Positions 17,008 through 26,160 of a stretch of 64,000 nucleotides of DNA are shown here, one piece after another. Position 1 is the first letter of the stretch. Every line of letters begins with the position of its first letter. Made by a program: the position numbers and the translations under genes. Under the pieces are notes generated by a model, which saw only the letters and a program-made list of their open reading frames with translations, was not told the origin of the DNA and made no database searches. This stretch comes from Snuella lapsa (GTDB lineage: Bacteria; Bacteroidota; Bacteroidia; Flavobacteriales; Flavobacteriaceae). The stretch is taken from the NCBI RefSeq assembly GCF_039539345.1, contig NZ_BAABCY010000006.1, forward strand, positions 1 through 64,000, given 5' to 3'.

Positions 17008-19062
17008 ATGATTTTATATGCTTTAAAATCCGGTATTTGCTTAGGCATTCTTTATGCGCTTTACAAACTCTTTTTAGAAAAAGAGGATATGCATCATTTC
17101 AAACGCTTTTATTTAATAGGCGCCTTACTGGCCTCAATAATCATTCCTGCCATTACGTTTACGGAATACATAGAAGTAATCCCCGAAGAAATACCTCTAG
17201 TGGTTTCAAATAATGTACCCCTCCAAATAGAGGTGGTAGCTCCGCAACAAAACTATTGGCCCGTTATTTTATGGAGCATCTATGGTCTGGGGCTTTTACT
17301 TTTTAGCATTAAATTCATAAAAAACCTATTAGATATAGGCTATAAAATAAGGCAAAACCCAAAGTACAAAACTCATAGGGTTACCAATGTGTTATTAGCG
17401 GAAACCGTTATTCCTCATACCTTTTTAAGTTATATCTTTTTAAACAAACGCAAGTTTGAATCGCAACAGATCCCCAAAGCCATATTATTACATGAGGAAG
17501 CCCATGCCATTCAAAAGCACAGTCTGGATGTACTATTCATTGAAATTGTCCTGATTGCCTTTTGGTTTAATCCGCTTGTTTATTTGATAAAACAAAGCAT
17601 GAAGTTAAATCATGAATTCCTAGCCGATCAAACCGTTATTAATAAGGGGATTGCAACCCCTACATATCAAAATATTTTACTGGCATTCTCATCAAATGCC
17701 TCCTACTCACCCTTGGCGCACGCCATCAATCATTCATTAATCAAAAAACGATTTACAGTTATGAAAACACAAACATCCAAATTAGCCTTATGGCTACGAC
17801 GTCTACTCGTCTTGCCTTTACTCACTATTCTAATCTATAGTTTTAGTAGTAAAGTTATTGTTGAAAAAAACCTAAGTCCTCAAGCTACAGAACAAGGAGC
17901 ATCCGACGATAAAATAACAATACACATCGACAAGAACAATACGATTAGTATTAACAATAAACAGATTCTTCTTAAAGACCTTTCGAATGAACTCAAAATG
18001 ATCATTCATCAAAGTAATGCGACCCCCAACGTTTATGTGGAAGTAAAAGGAACCTTATCCAATGCCTTTCTGTTCGACCTCAAAAAAGAAGTAGAAAAGG
18101 CAAATACCTCAATAACAGAAGTAAAAGCCAATTATATAGAAATGGATGAGCGTAGTGAGCATGCTAATTCATTTAAAGGTATTTCATTTACAACAACAGA
18201 TTCCATTCACTTTACGACCAAAAAAGGAGAGTTTATACGTGGATATTCTGGATCACCGCATACAAAATCACCTCAAAAAGCAACAGACAAAGAGGATCAT
18301 GATTCTATAACTATAAGAATTCCGAAAAGCAGCAACTATATTATCAATAGCAATGACCTAATGCTTATTTCAAAATATACCAATGATTTAATACAAAATA
18401 GCCAACAAAAAGCAACAGACAAAGAGATCACAGAATATAAACAATTTGTAAAAAAACTCAATGCGCTCCCTGAACGTCAGCGCATCATAAAACAAAAAGA
18501 TCTGGTTCGTTTACAACATATTTATAATAAAATGTCCGAGGCACAAAAAAGGTCGGTCACACCATTTTATCAATTAGTCCTTCCTCCTCCACCTCCCCCA
18601 CCAACGCCGGCTGAACCACAAAACCCTTCAAAAACATTATTAGATGCCAGGAAAAAATATGAAGAAAAGGCAGAAACCTATATGGAAGCTGTGCAGGGCT
18701 ACAAAACCGGTGAAAGTAAATTTGACGAATTGCATAACCTTTATAAAGAAGTGATGTTGCTATACAAACAGTACAGCTCGTTATCCAAATCAGAAAACAT
18801 TGCCTATAATTATTTAACCGTTCCTGATGGTGGCAAATTTGAGTTAAAATTATCAGACGGTACGAAAGTTTTTCTAGGATCAGGAGCTAAGTTAAAATAT
18901 CCCGCTAAGTTCGTTAAAGGCCAAACACGAAAAGTTGAGTTAATTAAGGGGGAAGCTTATTTTGATGTAGCCAAGAGTGATGAATATGCAAACGCCTCTT
19001 TTATTGTTATTGTGAATGGCAAAGAAATAGATGCATCAAGAAAAAAATCAATTAAAAATTGA
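17008..19062 (+). CDS. BlaR1-like M56 metallopeptidase with ExbD-like and FecR-like C-terminal segments
   Basis: A 684-residue membrane protein. The N-terminal half has four hydrophobic helices and the M56 zinc site HEEAH (162-166) with the third ligand Glu in NHEFLAD (203). After a further helix (about 265-282), residues about 302-375 (ITIHIDKNNTISINNKQILL...) resemble the periplasmic domain of ExbD/TolR. Then follow a helical region, a poly-proline stretch (LPPPPPPPTP) and, at about 600-665, a FecR core (YNYLTVPDGGKFELKLSDG, YPAKF, GEAYFDVAKSDE) that stops short of the usual domain end. It should sense an envelope signal and inactivate BlaI. An in-frame repeat of QKATDKE occurs 44 residues apart. 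Confidence 0.88.
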   Translation: MILYALKSGICLGILYALYKLFLEKEDMHHFKRFYLIGALLASIIIPAITFTEYIEVIPEEIPLVVSNNVPLQIEVVAPQQNYWPVILWSIYGLGLLLFSIKFIKNLLDIGYKIRQNPKYKTHRVTNVLLAETVIPHTFLSYIFLNKRKFESQQIPKAILLHEEAHAIQKHSLDVLFIEIVLIAFWFNPLVYLIKQSMKLNHEFLADQTVINKGIATPTYQNILLAFSSNASYSPLAHAINHSLIKKRFTVMKTQTSKLALWLRRLLVLPLLTILIYSFSSKVIVEKNLSPQATEQGASDDKITIHIDKNNTISINNKQILLKDLSNELKMIIHQSNATPNVYVEVKGTLSNAFLFDLKKEVEKANTSITEVKANYIEMDERSEHANSFKGISFTTTDSIHFTTKKGEFIRGYSGSPHTKSPQKATDKEDHDSITIRIPKSSNYIINSNDLMLISKYTNDLIQNSQQKATDKEITEYKQFVKKLNALPERQRIIKQKDLVRLQHIYNKMSEAQKRSVTPFYQLVLPPPPPPPTPAEPQNPSKTLLDARKKYEEKAETYMEAVQGYKTGESKFDELHNLYKEVMLLYKQYSSLSKSENIAYNYLTVPDGGKFELKLSDGTKVFLGSGAKLKYPAKFVKGQTRKVELIKGEAYFDVAKSDEYANASFIVIVNGKEIDASRKKSIKN
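18274..18426 (+). repeat. 21-base in-frame direct repeat within the M56 gene
   Basis: The same 21 bases occur at 18274-18294 and 18406-18426, exactly 132 bases (44 codons) apart, both encoding QKATDKE. The nucleotide identity suggests a recent local duplication or template-switch event. Confidence 0.8.
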
Positions 19063-19101
19063 TGTAATTTGTAAAATCACGCTTAAACTAATATGCAGTC
19101 T

Positions 19102-19136
19102 AAATCCGGTTAAATGAAATTTGATCGGATTTTTTC
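19102..19136 (+). terminator. Terminator after the M56 gene
   Basis: AAATCCG (19102-19108) pairs with CGGATTT (19126-19132) and is followed by further T residues, 40 bases past the stop. Confidence 0.75.
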
Positions 19137-19205
19137 ATGCATTAAATGTAACATTTACCATCCAATAACGTTCTAATAGTCAGTCAATCAAAAATCAATC
19201 ACGTT

Positions 19206-20306
19206 ATGTTAAAGCAATTTTTCATTATCTGCTCGGGTGCAGACACCGCTATTTTAGAACACTGCTCTAAAGGCGAACAAAATAAATATGCGGGTATTGG
19301 TGCCACGGTTTTCTTTACGGCCGTTATGGCCTGTATCGCAGCTATCTATGCACTATACATGGTATTTGACAATCTCTATACTGCTATTTTCTTCGGACTT
19401 ATTTGGGGTTTGCTCATTTTTAACTTGGATCGGTATATTGTTTCTACCATCAAAAAAAGTGAGCATTTTACCAACGAACTTATTCAAGCATCCCCAAGAA
19501 TTGTATTGGCTGTCATTATAGCCATTGTTATCTCCAAACCTCTAGAATTAAAAATTTTTGAAAAAGAGATCGATCAGGTCTTACTGGAACAAAAAAACGA
19601 ATTGACTTTGGCCAACAAAACGCAAATAGCCAAACAATTTGATCCCTCTATAGACAATCTGAATAAAGAAATAACAAGCCTACAACAACAAATAGAGACC
19701 AAAGAGGGCGAAGTAAATGCGCTTTACGACACCTATATAAGCGAAGCCGAAGGTACCGCTGGCACCAAACTAAAAGGCAAAGGTTCTGTCTACAAGGAAA
19801 AACGTGATAAACACGATGCTCTCCTAGCGGAACTTAAGCAGTTAAAAACCGAGAATAAAACAAAAATAACTGCTGCCGAATCCCAAATAGCGATCCTTAA
19901 AAATGACTATGATGCGCAAGTCATGACAACGCAACCCATAATCAACAATTTTGATGGTTTAATGACACGCATTGATGCTTTGAACAAACTCCCCTGGCTA
20001 CCTTCCTTCTTTATATTTCTGCTCTTTTTAGCCATTGAAACAGCACCCATCATTGCTAAACTATTAGCTCCAAAGAGTGCTTACGATTTTAAACTTGAAG
20101 ATCAGGAAACTGCTGTAAAAACGGTAGTCCTTCAAAATAAAAGCCAAAGAGCCGTCCTCTTAAGAACCGAAAACGCCCTTAACGACCGTATTTATGAGGA
20201 TATAAAACAAGAGGAAGAACTTTACAATTACAAACGCAAAAAGGCCCGGGAACTTCTACAGTTACAAGCAGATGCCTTTTTTAAACATCAAAAGAATGCC
20301 TTGTAG
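19206..20306 (+). CDS. DUF4407-family membrane protein
   Basis: A 366-residue protein. The start MLKQFFIICSGADTAILEHC is the family signature. Two hydrophobic helices follow at about 30-53 and 59-80, a third at about 97-115, then a long charged coiled coil (about 125-240). A fourth helix (LPSFFIFLLFLAIETAPIIAKLLA) is followed by a charged tail (about 290-366). The coiled coil between membrane segments suggests a structural or scaffolding role. No function is established that I know of. Confidence 0.85.
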   Translation: MLKQFFIICSGADTAILEHCSKGEQNKYAGIGATVFFTAVMACIAAIYALYMVFDNLYTAIFFGLIWGLLIFNLDRYIVSTIKKSEHFTNELIQASPRIVLAVIIAIVISKPLELKIFEKEIDQVLLEQKNELTLANKTQIAKQFDPSIDNLNKEITSLQQQIETKEGEVNALYDTYISEAEGTAGTKLKGKGSVYKEKRDKHDALLAELKQLKTENKTKITAAESQIAILKNDYDAQVMTTQPIINNFDGLMTRIDALNKLPWLPSFFIFLLFLAIETAPIIAKLLAPKSAYDFKLEDQETAVKTVVLQNKSQRAVLLRTENALNDRIYEDIKQEEELYNYKRKKARELLQLQADAFFKHQKNAL

Positions 20307-20430
20307 GCAACCCTAAAATAAACACGGAAACAGCTTTTCAAAACTTAAAAATTGGTTATTTTTAGTGAATCATAATGGCCTGCTCGTCAAAAGCACAGGC
20401 TTTCATAATTTTCCTATTAAAAACCAAACT

Positions 20431-20862
20431 ATGAAAAGACTTATATGCGTTCTGTGTTTAATTGTATGCTTTTACAGTCAGGCACAAAGCTCGGAAGCAA
20501 AAGATAGAACAGCCATTCTCGACCTTATCGAAACCCAGAGACAGGCCTGGAACAATAACGATATTGAGACATTCATGGCCAGCTATTGGAAAAGTGATTC
20601 GTTAAAATTTTATGGCAGTAACGGGGTTACACACGGCTGGGAAAATACCCTGGCACGTTACAAAAAAAGTTATCCTACCAAAGCACATAAGGGGCATTTG
20701 GATTTTAAAATTAATGCCATTACAAAAATAAATGACGGAGCCTACTGTGTGATGGGCGAATACCATTTAACCCGTGATATTGGTAACGCCAATGGTATTT
20801 TTATGATCATTCTGAAAAAAATAGATGGTGCATGGAAAATTATTGCCGATACCTCCTGCTAA
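20431..20862 (+). CDS. Secreted NTF2-like (DUF4440/SnoaL) protein
   Basis: 143 residues: a signal peptide (MKRLICVLCLIVCFYSQAQ), then an NTF2-like cone fold with RTAILDLIETQRQAWNNNDIETFMASYW and a C-terminal strand WKIIADTSC. Upstream codons are open, but the signal peptide fixes the start at 20431. Such proteins are often small-molecule-binding or enzymatic; nothing here identifies the ligand. The stop is 3 bases before the acetyltransferase gene, suggesting co-transcription. Confidence 0.85.
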   Translation: MKRLICVLCLIVCFYSQAQSSEAKDRTAILDLIETQRQAWNNNDIETFMASYWKSDSLKFYGSNGVTHGWENTLARYKKSYPTKAHKGHLDFKINAITKINDGAYCVMGEYHLTRDIGNANGIFMIILKKIDGAWKIIADTSC

Positions 20863-20865
20863 ATT

Positions 20866-21339
20866 ATGACCCCAACCGTTAGAAAAGCCACCTTAAAGGA
20901 TCTACCCACGCTATTAGAGTTTGAACAGGGTGTCATTGAGGCGGAGCGCCCTATGGATCCCACCATAAAGGATGGCAATATTCATTATTACGATATAGCG
21001 GAACTCATTACAAGCGATCAATCGGAGGTATTTGTTGTTGAAATTAACAATGATATTGTTGCCTCGGGTTATGTTAAAATAAAGAGTGACCGCCATTACC
21101 TGAAGCATAAACAACAAGGCTATCTCGGCTTTATGTTCGTCCCTGAAAAGCATCGTGGCCAAGGTTTGAATAAACTAATCATTGATGCCTTAATAGCCTG
21201 GTGCAGCAACCGTAACATCTTCGAAATACGGCTCGATGTTTATAATGATAACATCCCAGCCATAAAAGCTTATGAAAAAGCCGGTTTTAAAAAACATATG
21301 ATCACCATGCGATTGGATATTAAAAACGATACCCTATAA
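20866..21339 (+). CDS. GNAT-family N-acetyltransferase
   Basis: 157 residues with the GNAT core: an acceptor-side strand (EVFVVEINNDIVASGYVKI), the acetyl-CoA pyrophosphate-binding loop (VPEKHRGQGLNKLIIDALIAWC) and the C-terminal motif LDVYNDNIPAIKAYEKAGFKKH. It should transfer an acetyl group to an amine; the acceptor is unknown. Confidence 0.92.
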   Translation: MTPTVRKATLKDLPTLLEFEQGVIEAERPMDPTIKDGNIHYYDIAELITSDQSEVFVVEINNDIVASGYVKIKSDRHYLKHKQQGYLGFMFVPEKHRGQGLNKLIIDALIAWCSNRNIFEIRLDVYNDNIPAIKAYEKAGFKKHMITMRLDIKNDTL

Positions 21340-21404
21340 TTCTGTTTTAATAACACTCTTATTCCTAAACGCCATCGAAAATGCGCTAATTTAACAGATG
21401 ACGA

Positions 21405-22622
21405 CTACGCTAAGCCAAACGGATTTTCTATAGAAAATGCGGGTTCGGTAAACCACTGTGGCCCTTGTTCCGTCATATAAATATGATCTTCAAGACGAAC
21501 CCCAAACGCTCCGGGCACACAAAGCATCGGTTCGTTACTAAAACACATCCCCGGTTTTAAAACCGTTGCATTGTCTCTAACAATGTAGGGGTGTTCATGA
21601 ATATCCAGGCCTATACCGTGCCCCGTTCTATGGGGTAAACCGGGTAGGTTATAATCAGGTCCGAGACCATGAGATTCAATAAGCTTCCTTACTTCCCTAT
21701 CGACCACATCACAGGTCACTCCCAATTGAGCCGCCTGAAAAGCCGCCTGCTGCGCTTCTTTTTCGATATTCCAAATTCTGGTCTGTTCTTCATTTGGTTC
21801 GCCAAACACATAGGTTCGCGTTATATCTGAAATATAATCGTGCAATACACATCCTGTATCCACTAACACCATTTCATTTGCTTCCAATCTTTTAGGAGCT
21901 TTAACCCCATGGGGAAATGATGAATCCACACCAAATAACACAATACAAAAGTACGACCCCGAAGGAATTCCGTAGCATTTATGAGCTTCGTGAATAAAAT
22001 CTTCTACTTCCTTAGCGGTAATGCCAACGCGTAAAATCCTTGCTGCCGCCTTTTGTACCTCCATGGTAATATCCATGGCTGTTTTCATAATAGCAATTTC
22101 AGCCTTCGATTTTATTATCCGACACCCGGAAGTGATGGGTTTCGCATTTTCTAAATGGAGATTGCTTTGTATTTTTAGAATACCGTCGATAACAAAAAAG
22201 GGGGTTATTTCATCCATTAAGACAACGCCTTCATGAACACCATTGTCGGATAAAATATTAATGAACAAAACATAGGGCGACTCGTGCTCCTGCCAACCAT
22301 GCACTTCACCTTCTATTTGCATAAAGTCCAAAATAGTACCTCTTTCAAACTCGGGTGCTATATAATGCAGGCTTCCATCAGCAAATAAAATGGCTCCTAC
22401 CATACGTTCACTGGAATTCCATCGCGTCCCCGTAAAATAGTACAGATTAGTCCCGGCATGTAAATAAACAGCCCGAACTTGTTCAGCTTTCATTAGTTTA
22501 CAGGCTTTATCAATGCGCTCTTGAAACTCCTTTGTTTCTATAGGTTTTGCCAAATGAGCCATGGGCTTTATCGCCTTTAATTCGTCTTCAATAGTCGATC
22601 CGCCAATTCCGTATCTGTTCAT
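21405..22622 (-). CDS. M24-family aminopeptidase P / Xaa-Pro dipeptidase
   Basis: A 405-residue pita-bread metallopeptidase. The dinuclear metal ligands are visible: VDTGCVLHDYISDITRTY (two Asp), HRTGHGIGLDIHE (His), SNEPM (Glu) and RLEDHIYMT (Glu). The N-terminal creatinase-like domain (about 1-165) is present. Its expected activity is removal of residues N-terminal to proline or hydroxyproline. It is the last gene of the hydroxyproline cluster, 15 bases after the flavoprotein gene, consistent with releasing (hydroxy)proline from dipeptides. Confidence 0.9.
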   Translation of the reverse strand: MNRYGIGGSTIEDELKAIKPMAHLAKPIETKEFQERIDKACKLMKAEQVRAVYLHAGTNLYYFTGTRWNSSERMVGAILFADGSLHYIAPEFERGTILDFMQIEGEVHGWQEHESPYVLFINILSDNGVHEGVVLMDEITPFFVIDGILKIQSNLHLENAKPITSGCRIIKSKAEIAIMKTAMDITMEVQKAAARILRVGITAKEVEDFIHEAHKCYGIPSGSYFCIVLFGVDSSFPHGVKAPKRLEANEMVLVDTGCVLHDYISDITRTYVFGEPNEEQTRIWNIEKEAQQAAFQAAQLGVTCDVVDREVRKLIESHGLGPDYNLPGLPHRTGHGIGLDIHEHPYIVRDNATVLKPGMCFSNEPMLCVPGAFGVRLEDHIYMTEQGPQWFTEPAFSIENPFGLA

Positions 22623-22637
22623 ATATTTTAATTTATT

Positions 22638-23885
22638 TTAGAACCCTCTATCCGGACTGAATGGTTCTAAATTTAAACTCGTTTTTGTATCTACAATCAG
22701 TTCTGAAACCAATTTACCAGTGGCAGGCCCTAAACTCCACCCCATCATGGCATGTCCGGTAGCAATGGTCAGATTTTTACATTTTGAAGACCTTCCTATA
22801 TAAGGCAATCCATCCGGTGTACAAGGTCGTAAGCCACATGCCGCGGCCGCTTTTTCGTCGTTAGTAATTTCGAGACCATCATAATATCTTTTAGCGGCAT
22901 TCGCAATAGCATCAACACGCTTGGTGTTTATATTATGATTTATACCTGCTATTTCCATCGTGCCCGCAAACCGCGTAAATCCATCCATAGGTGTTACGGC
23001 CACCTTAGCCTCGCATAAGATAGCGGGTATGGTAATATGAGTTTCTCGTGATACATTGATGCGATACCCTTTACCTGCCTGCAGCGGGATCTTAACCCCC
23101 AACTTCTTAGATATATGTGGACTCCAGCTACCGGCGGCAAGTACCACCTCATCCGACATCAGTTCTTGCTTATCGGTAATAACCTTACCTATTTTCCCTT
23201 CAGAAACTTCTACATCTGTAACCGCTTCCTTTTCCAATAGCACCACCCCTTTCGATCTCAGGTATGCCACCATCTCCGGCATGAAATGATTAGGCGTCAT
23301 ATGAGCATCCGACATGAAATGCACCGCACCCTTAATATTTAAACCTGTTCTGGGCTCAATGGCCTTGACGTCTTCGGGAGATAAATGCTTTACTTCCAGT
23401 CCTTCTTCGATGCCTCGTTTTCCTATTTCCCATTCTTCTTCACCTACAGCATCAGACTTATAACACATTAACAAGCCTTTACGTTCGTAGTGAAACGAAA
23501 AATCACCGGAGTCCCGCATCGCTTCATACAAGTCTCTTCCCAATAGGTTAATATCTTTTATAACAGGAATAGCCTTCTCCACCTTCTTCTTTGTTGCCGA
23601 TCTTTTAAAAGCCAATGCCCATTTTAAAAACTCCAGGTCTAGTCGTGGTTTTACATAAAACGGACTCGACTCGTTAAACATCCATTTCAGCCCTTTGGTA
23701 ATCATCCCGGGGGCTGCCAAAGGAATAAAATGACTGGGGGTAATGTAACCGGCGTTGACATAAGACGCGCCTTCGGAAAAATCGGATTTATCGATTACCG
23801 TAACCTGACAACCTTCTTTTTGCAGATAATAGGCAGTACTCAACCCGATGATACCACCTCCTATAATAATTACACTTCTACTCAC
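22638..23885 (-). CDS. DadA-type FAD D-amino-acid oxidase/dehydrogenase, probably cis-4-hydroxy-D-proline oxidising
   Basis: A 415-residue DAO-family flavoprotein. It has the N-terminal motif SVIIIGGGIIGLSTAYYLQK and the C-terminal FAD-contact region CGLRPCTPDGLPYIGR with ATGHAMMGWSLGPATGK. In the bacterial trans-4-hydroxy-L-proline route, a flavoprotein of this type oxidises cis-4-hydroxy-D-proline to 1-pyrroline-4-hydroxy-2-carboxylate. The assignment rests on the adjacent epimerase, DHDPS-family deaminase and semialdehyde dehydrogenase. The start is GTG at 23885, 2 bases after the S9 peptidase stop. Confidence 0.85.
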   Translation of the reverse strand: MSRSVIIIGGGIIGLSTAYYLQKEGCQVTVIDKSDFSEGASYVNAGYITPSHFIPLAAPGMITKGLKWMFNESSPFYVKPRLDLEFLKWALAFKRSATKKKVEKAIPVIKDINLLGRDLYEAMRDSGDFSFHYERKGLLMCYKSDAVGEEEWEIGKRGIEEGLEVKHLSPEDVKAIEPRTGLNIKGAVHFMSDAHMTPNHFMPEMVAYLRSKGVVLLEKEAVTDVEVSEGKIGKVITDKQELMSDEVVLAAGSWSPHISKKLGVKIPLQAGKGYRINVSRETHITIPAILCEAKVAVTPMDGFTRFAGTMEIAGINHNINTKRVDAIANAAKRYYDGLEITNDEKAAAACGLRPCTPDGLPYIGRSSKCKNLTIATGHAMMGWSLGPATGKLVSELIVDTKTSLNLEPFSPDRGF

Positions 23886-23887
23886 GG

Positions 23888-26131
23888 CTATTTTAATTTA
23901 AAATCCCAAATGGGCTGTTCTCCTTTTAAATGCTCTACAAAATAATTCCAACGTTTCTTCATAAAATAGTCCCTCGATATTCCCGAGTAACCATGCCGTT
24001 GGCTAGGTAAAATTAACAGATCAAATTCCTTATCGGCTTTTACCAGGGCTTCGGCTAATTTAAAGGTTGCAGATGGATTCACATTATCGTCCAGACCACC
24101 GTGAACCAAAAGCAATTTACCTTTTAAATTTTTAGCATTAGTAATATTGGATACCTCCTGATAGGTGTCATCTACCGGCCATCCCTGATACATTTCGGGC
24201 CACCAGGCCTTTTCCATTCTAAAATCATGATCGGCAGAACTAGCCACACCTACTTTATAAACCCCGGGAAAAGCCAAAAGCGCTCTTCCTGTGTCGTAAC
24301 CTCCCGCTGAATGCCCAAAGATACCCACTTTATCGGTATCAATCCAGGTATGTTTTTTACCTAAATAGCCAATAGCCTTCACATGATCCTCAAGATTATT
24401 ACCCATATCTTTATACGAATGATCATGAAATGCCTTTGAACGCCCCGAAGTGCCTAAACCATCTATCCGCATAACAACAAAACCCAATTCGGCCAAAGCC
24501 TGATTAGCGAAGGCCACATCGAACGATTTGGGAACTATTTGCGTATGGGGTCCGGTATAGGTATTATCTATGATCGGGTAGGACCTTGACGGATCAAAAT
24601 TAGAAGGCTTCCATAACGCACCGTAAATAGTCGTCTTCCCATCCTTGGCGGTCAACTCAAATACCTCTGGCGCTTCCCAACCTTTTGCTTTGGCTTCTTC
24701 AACATTTGCTTTTGTTAGTTCACATGCAACTTTACCAGATTTTACCGCTCTTAAAACACTTGTTGTCGGGATATTTAATGTCGAATAATTGTCTACGAAA
24801 TATTTACCATCCTTTGAAAACGACACTATGTGATGCCCAAATTCCGGCGTTAATACCGTCAACTTTCCTTTTAAATTTACTTTATACAGTTTTTGGTGAT
24901 AGGGGTTTTCTCCGGCTTCTTTCCCCGATGCTAAAAAATAAATAACCCCCTCTTGACTATCTATAAATTCAATACTGTTTACGTAATAATCTCCATTTGT
25001 TAAAGGCCTAATGGTATTATCCTTTAGGTTTAGAGCATACAATTGTCTCCAGCCATTGCGTTCGGAAAGAAACAGTAGCACCTCTTTTTCTTCTACCAGT
25101 TTGTACTCAAAATTATCGATATTGGTTTTACTGGTTTCTACAACCAGATCCACATCTGTATTAGTATTTAGATCAATACGTCGGATAATTGCCTTTTGAA
25201 AACCGCGTTCCTTCCAGAAAGCATAGCATTGCCCCGGTTTATCCGACCAACGTACATTAACCGGATTAAAGTGTGTATTTGCAGGCAATGTTGTTTTAAT
25301 TTCCTGTTTAGTTTCAATATTAAAAAAAACAGGTTTTACATCTACCAAAGTGGTATCTCCGGGCGACCCTCTGTAGTAGCTTAGCAATTGCGGTTTATAC
25401 AGGCTATCAATCGTATAATTTAGTAAATACATTTTTTCTGCATTTCTAAAATCTACAATACTGGTAGTAAGCCATTTGGAATCATTGGACCAATTGACAC
25501 TAAAATGTTTGGGACGCTCGCCATTTTCTCCTTTTATTAAATCATACCAACCATAGTAAGTGGCATACTCATAATCCTTTTTACCATCATGACTTAACTG
25601 ATGGGTTTCCCCGGTATGCTTAGACCTAACATATAAATTATAATCTTTGGTATAAGCAATCCAATTACCATCTGGTGATGTACTTTCAAACGGATTCCCT
25701 TTAGCCGGCAGCCTTTCATCCTTTTGTTTTAGGTCGTAGGTATTGATATCTAAATTGTAAATTTTACCATCCACACGAAAAGAAAATTCATGATCATTTA
25801 ACTTTTCTATTTCTGATATATTAAGAGCGTTTGGATCTATCGCCTTTTTGAGGTTCTCCGTTAACACCGTTGCTAATCTGTTTTGATCGAACAGCGGTCT
25901 CACTTTATAATCTTTGAACGCAACCGTTTTGTAATACTTCCCCGCTTTACTGTAATCTATAAACCAAAACCCGGATCCATCCTTGTACCAGTATACATTC
26001 GTTTTAAGATTAAAAGCCATATCCCAATAGTTCACAAACCTAACTGCACGTTCGTAGTCTTGCTTATCTATCTCCTGTGCCTGCAGCCTAACAACAGATG
26101 ATACCAGTAAAAGCACAAGTAAATATCTCAT
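23888..26131 (-). CDS. Secreted S9-family prolyl (dipeptidyl) peptidase
   Basis: 747 residues with a signal peptide (MRYLLVLLLVSSVVRLQAQ), a DPP-IV-type beta-propeller (about 30-480) and an alpha/beta-hydrolase domain. The catalytic Ser lies in GHSAGGYD, Asp in HGGLDDNVNP and His in SQRHGYS. The family cleaves after proline near the N-terminus of peptides. In this cluster it would release X-Pro/X-Hyp dipeptides in the periplasm for the cytoplasmic M24 enzyme and the hydroxyproline pathway. Confidence 0.93.
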   Translation of the reverse strand: MRYLLVLLLVSSVVRLQAQEIDKQDYERAVRFVNYWDMAFNLKTNVYWYKDGSGFWFIDYSKAGKYYKTVAFKDYKVRPLFDQNRLATVLTENLKKAIDPNALNISEIEKLNDHEFSFRVDGKIYNLDINTYDLKQKDERLPAKGNPFESTSPDGNWIAYTKDYNLYVRSKHTGETHQLSHDGKKDYEYATYYGWYDLIKGENGERPKHFSVNWSNDSKWLTTSIVDFRNAEKMYLLNYTIDSLYKPQLLSYYRGSPGDTTLVDVKPVFFNIETKQEIKTTLPANTHFNPVNVRWSDKPGQCYAFWKERGFQKAIIRRIDLNTNTDVDLVVETSKTNIDNFEYKLVEEKEVLLFLSERNGWRQLYALNLKDNTIRPLTNGDYYVNSIEFIDSQEGVIYFLASGKEAGENPYHQKLYKVNLKGKLTVLTPEFGHHIVSFSKDGKYFVDNYSTLNIPTTSVLRAVKSGKVACELTKANVEEAKAKGWEAPEVFELTAKDGKTTIYGALWKPSNFDPSRSYPIIDNTYTGPHTQIVPKSFDVAFANQALAELGFVVMRIDGLGTSGRSKAFHDHSYKDMGNNLEDHVKAIGYLGKKHTWIDTDKVGIFGHSAGGYDTGRALLAFPGVYKVGVASSADHDFRMEKAWWPEMYQGWPVDDTYQEVSNITNAKNLKGKLLLVHGGLDDNVNPSATFKLAEALVKADKEFDLLILPSQRHGYSGISRDYFMKKRWNYFVEHLKGEQPIWDFKLK

Positions 26132-26160
26132 TATTTATTAATTATCAAGTTTTTAAGAAT

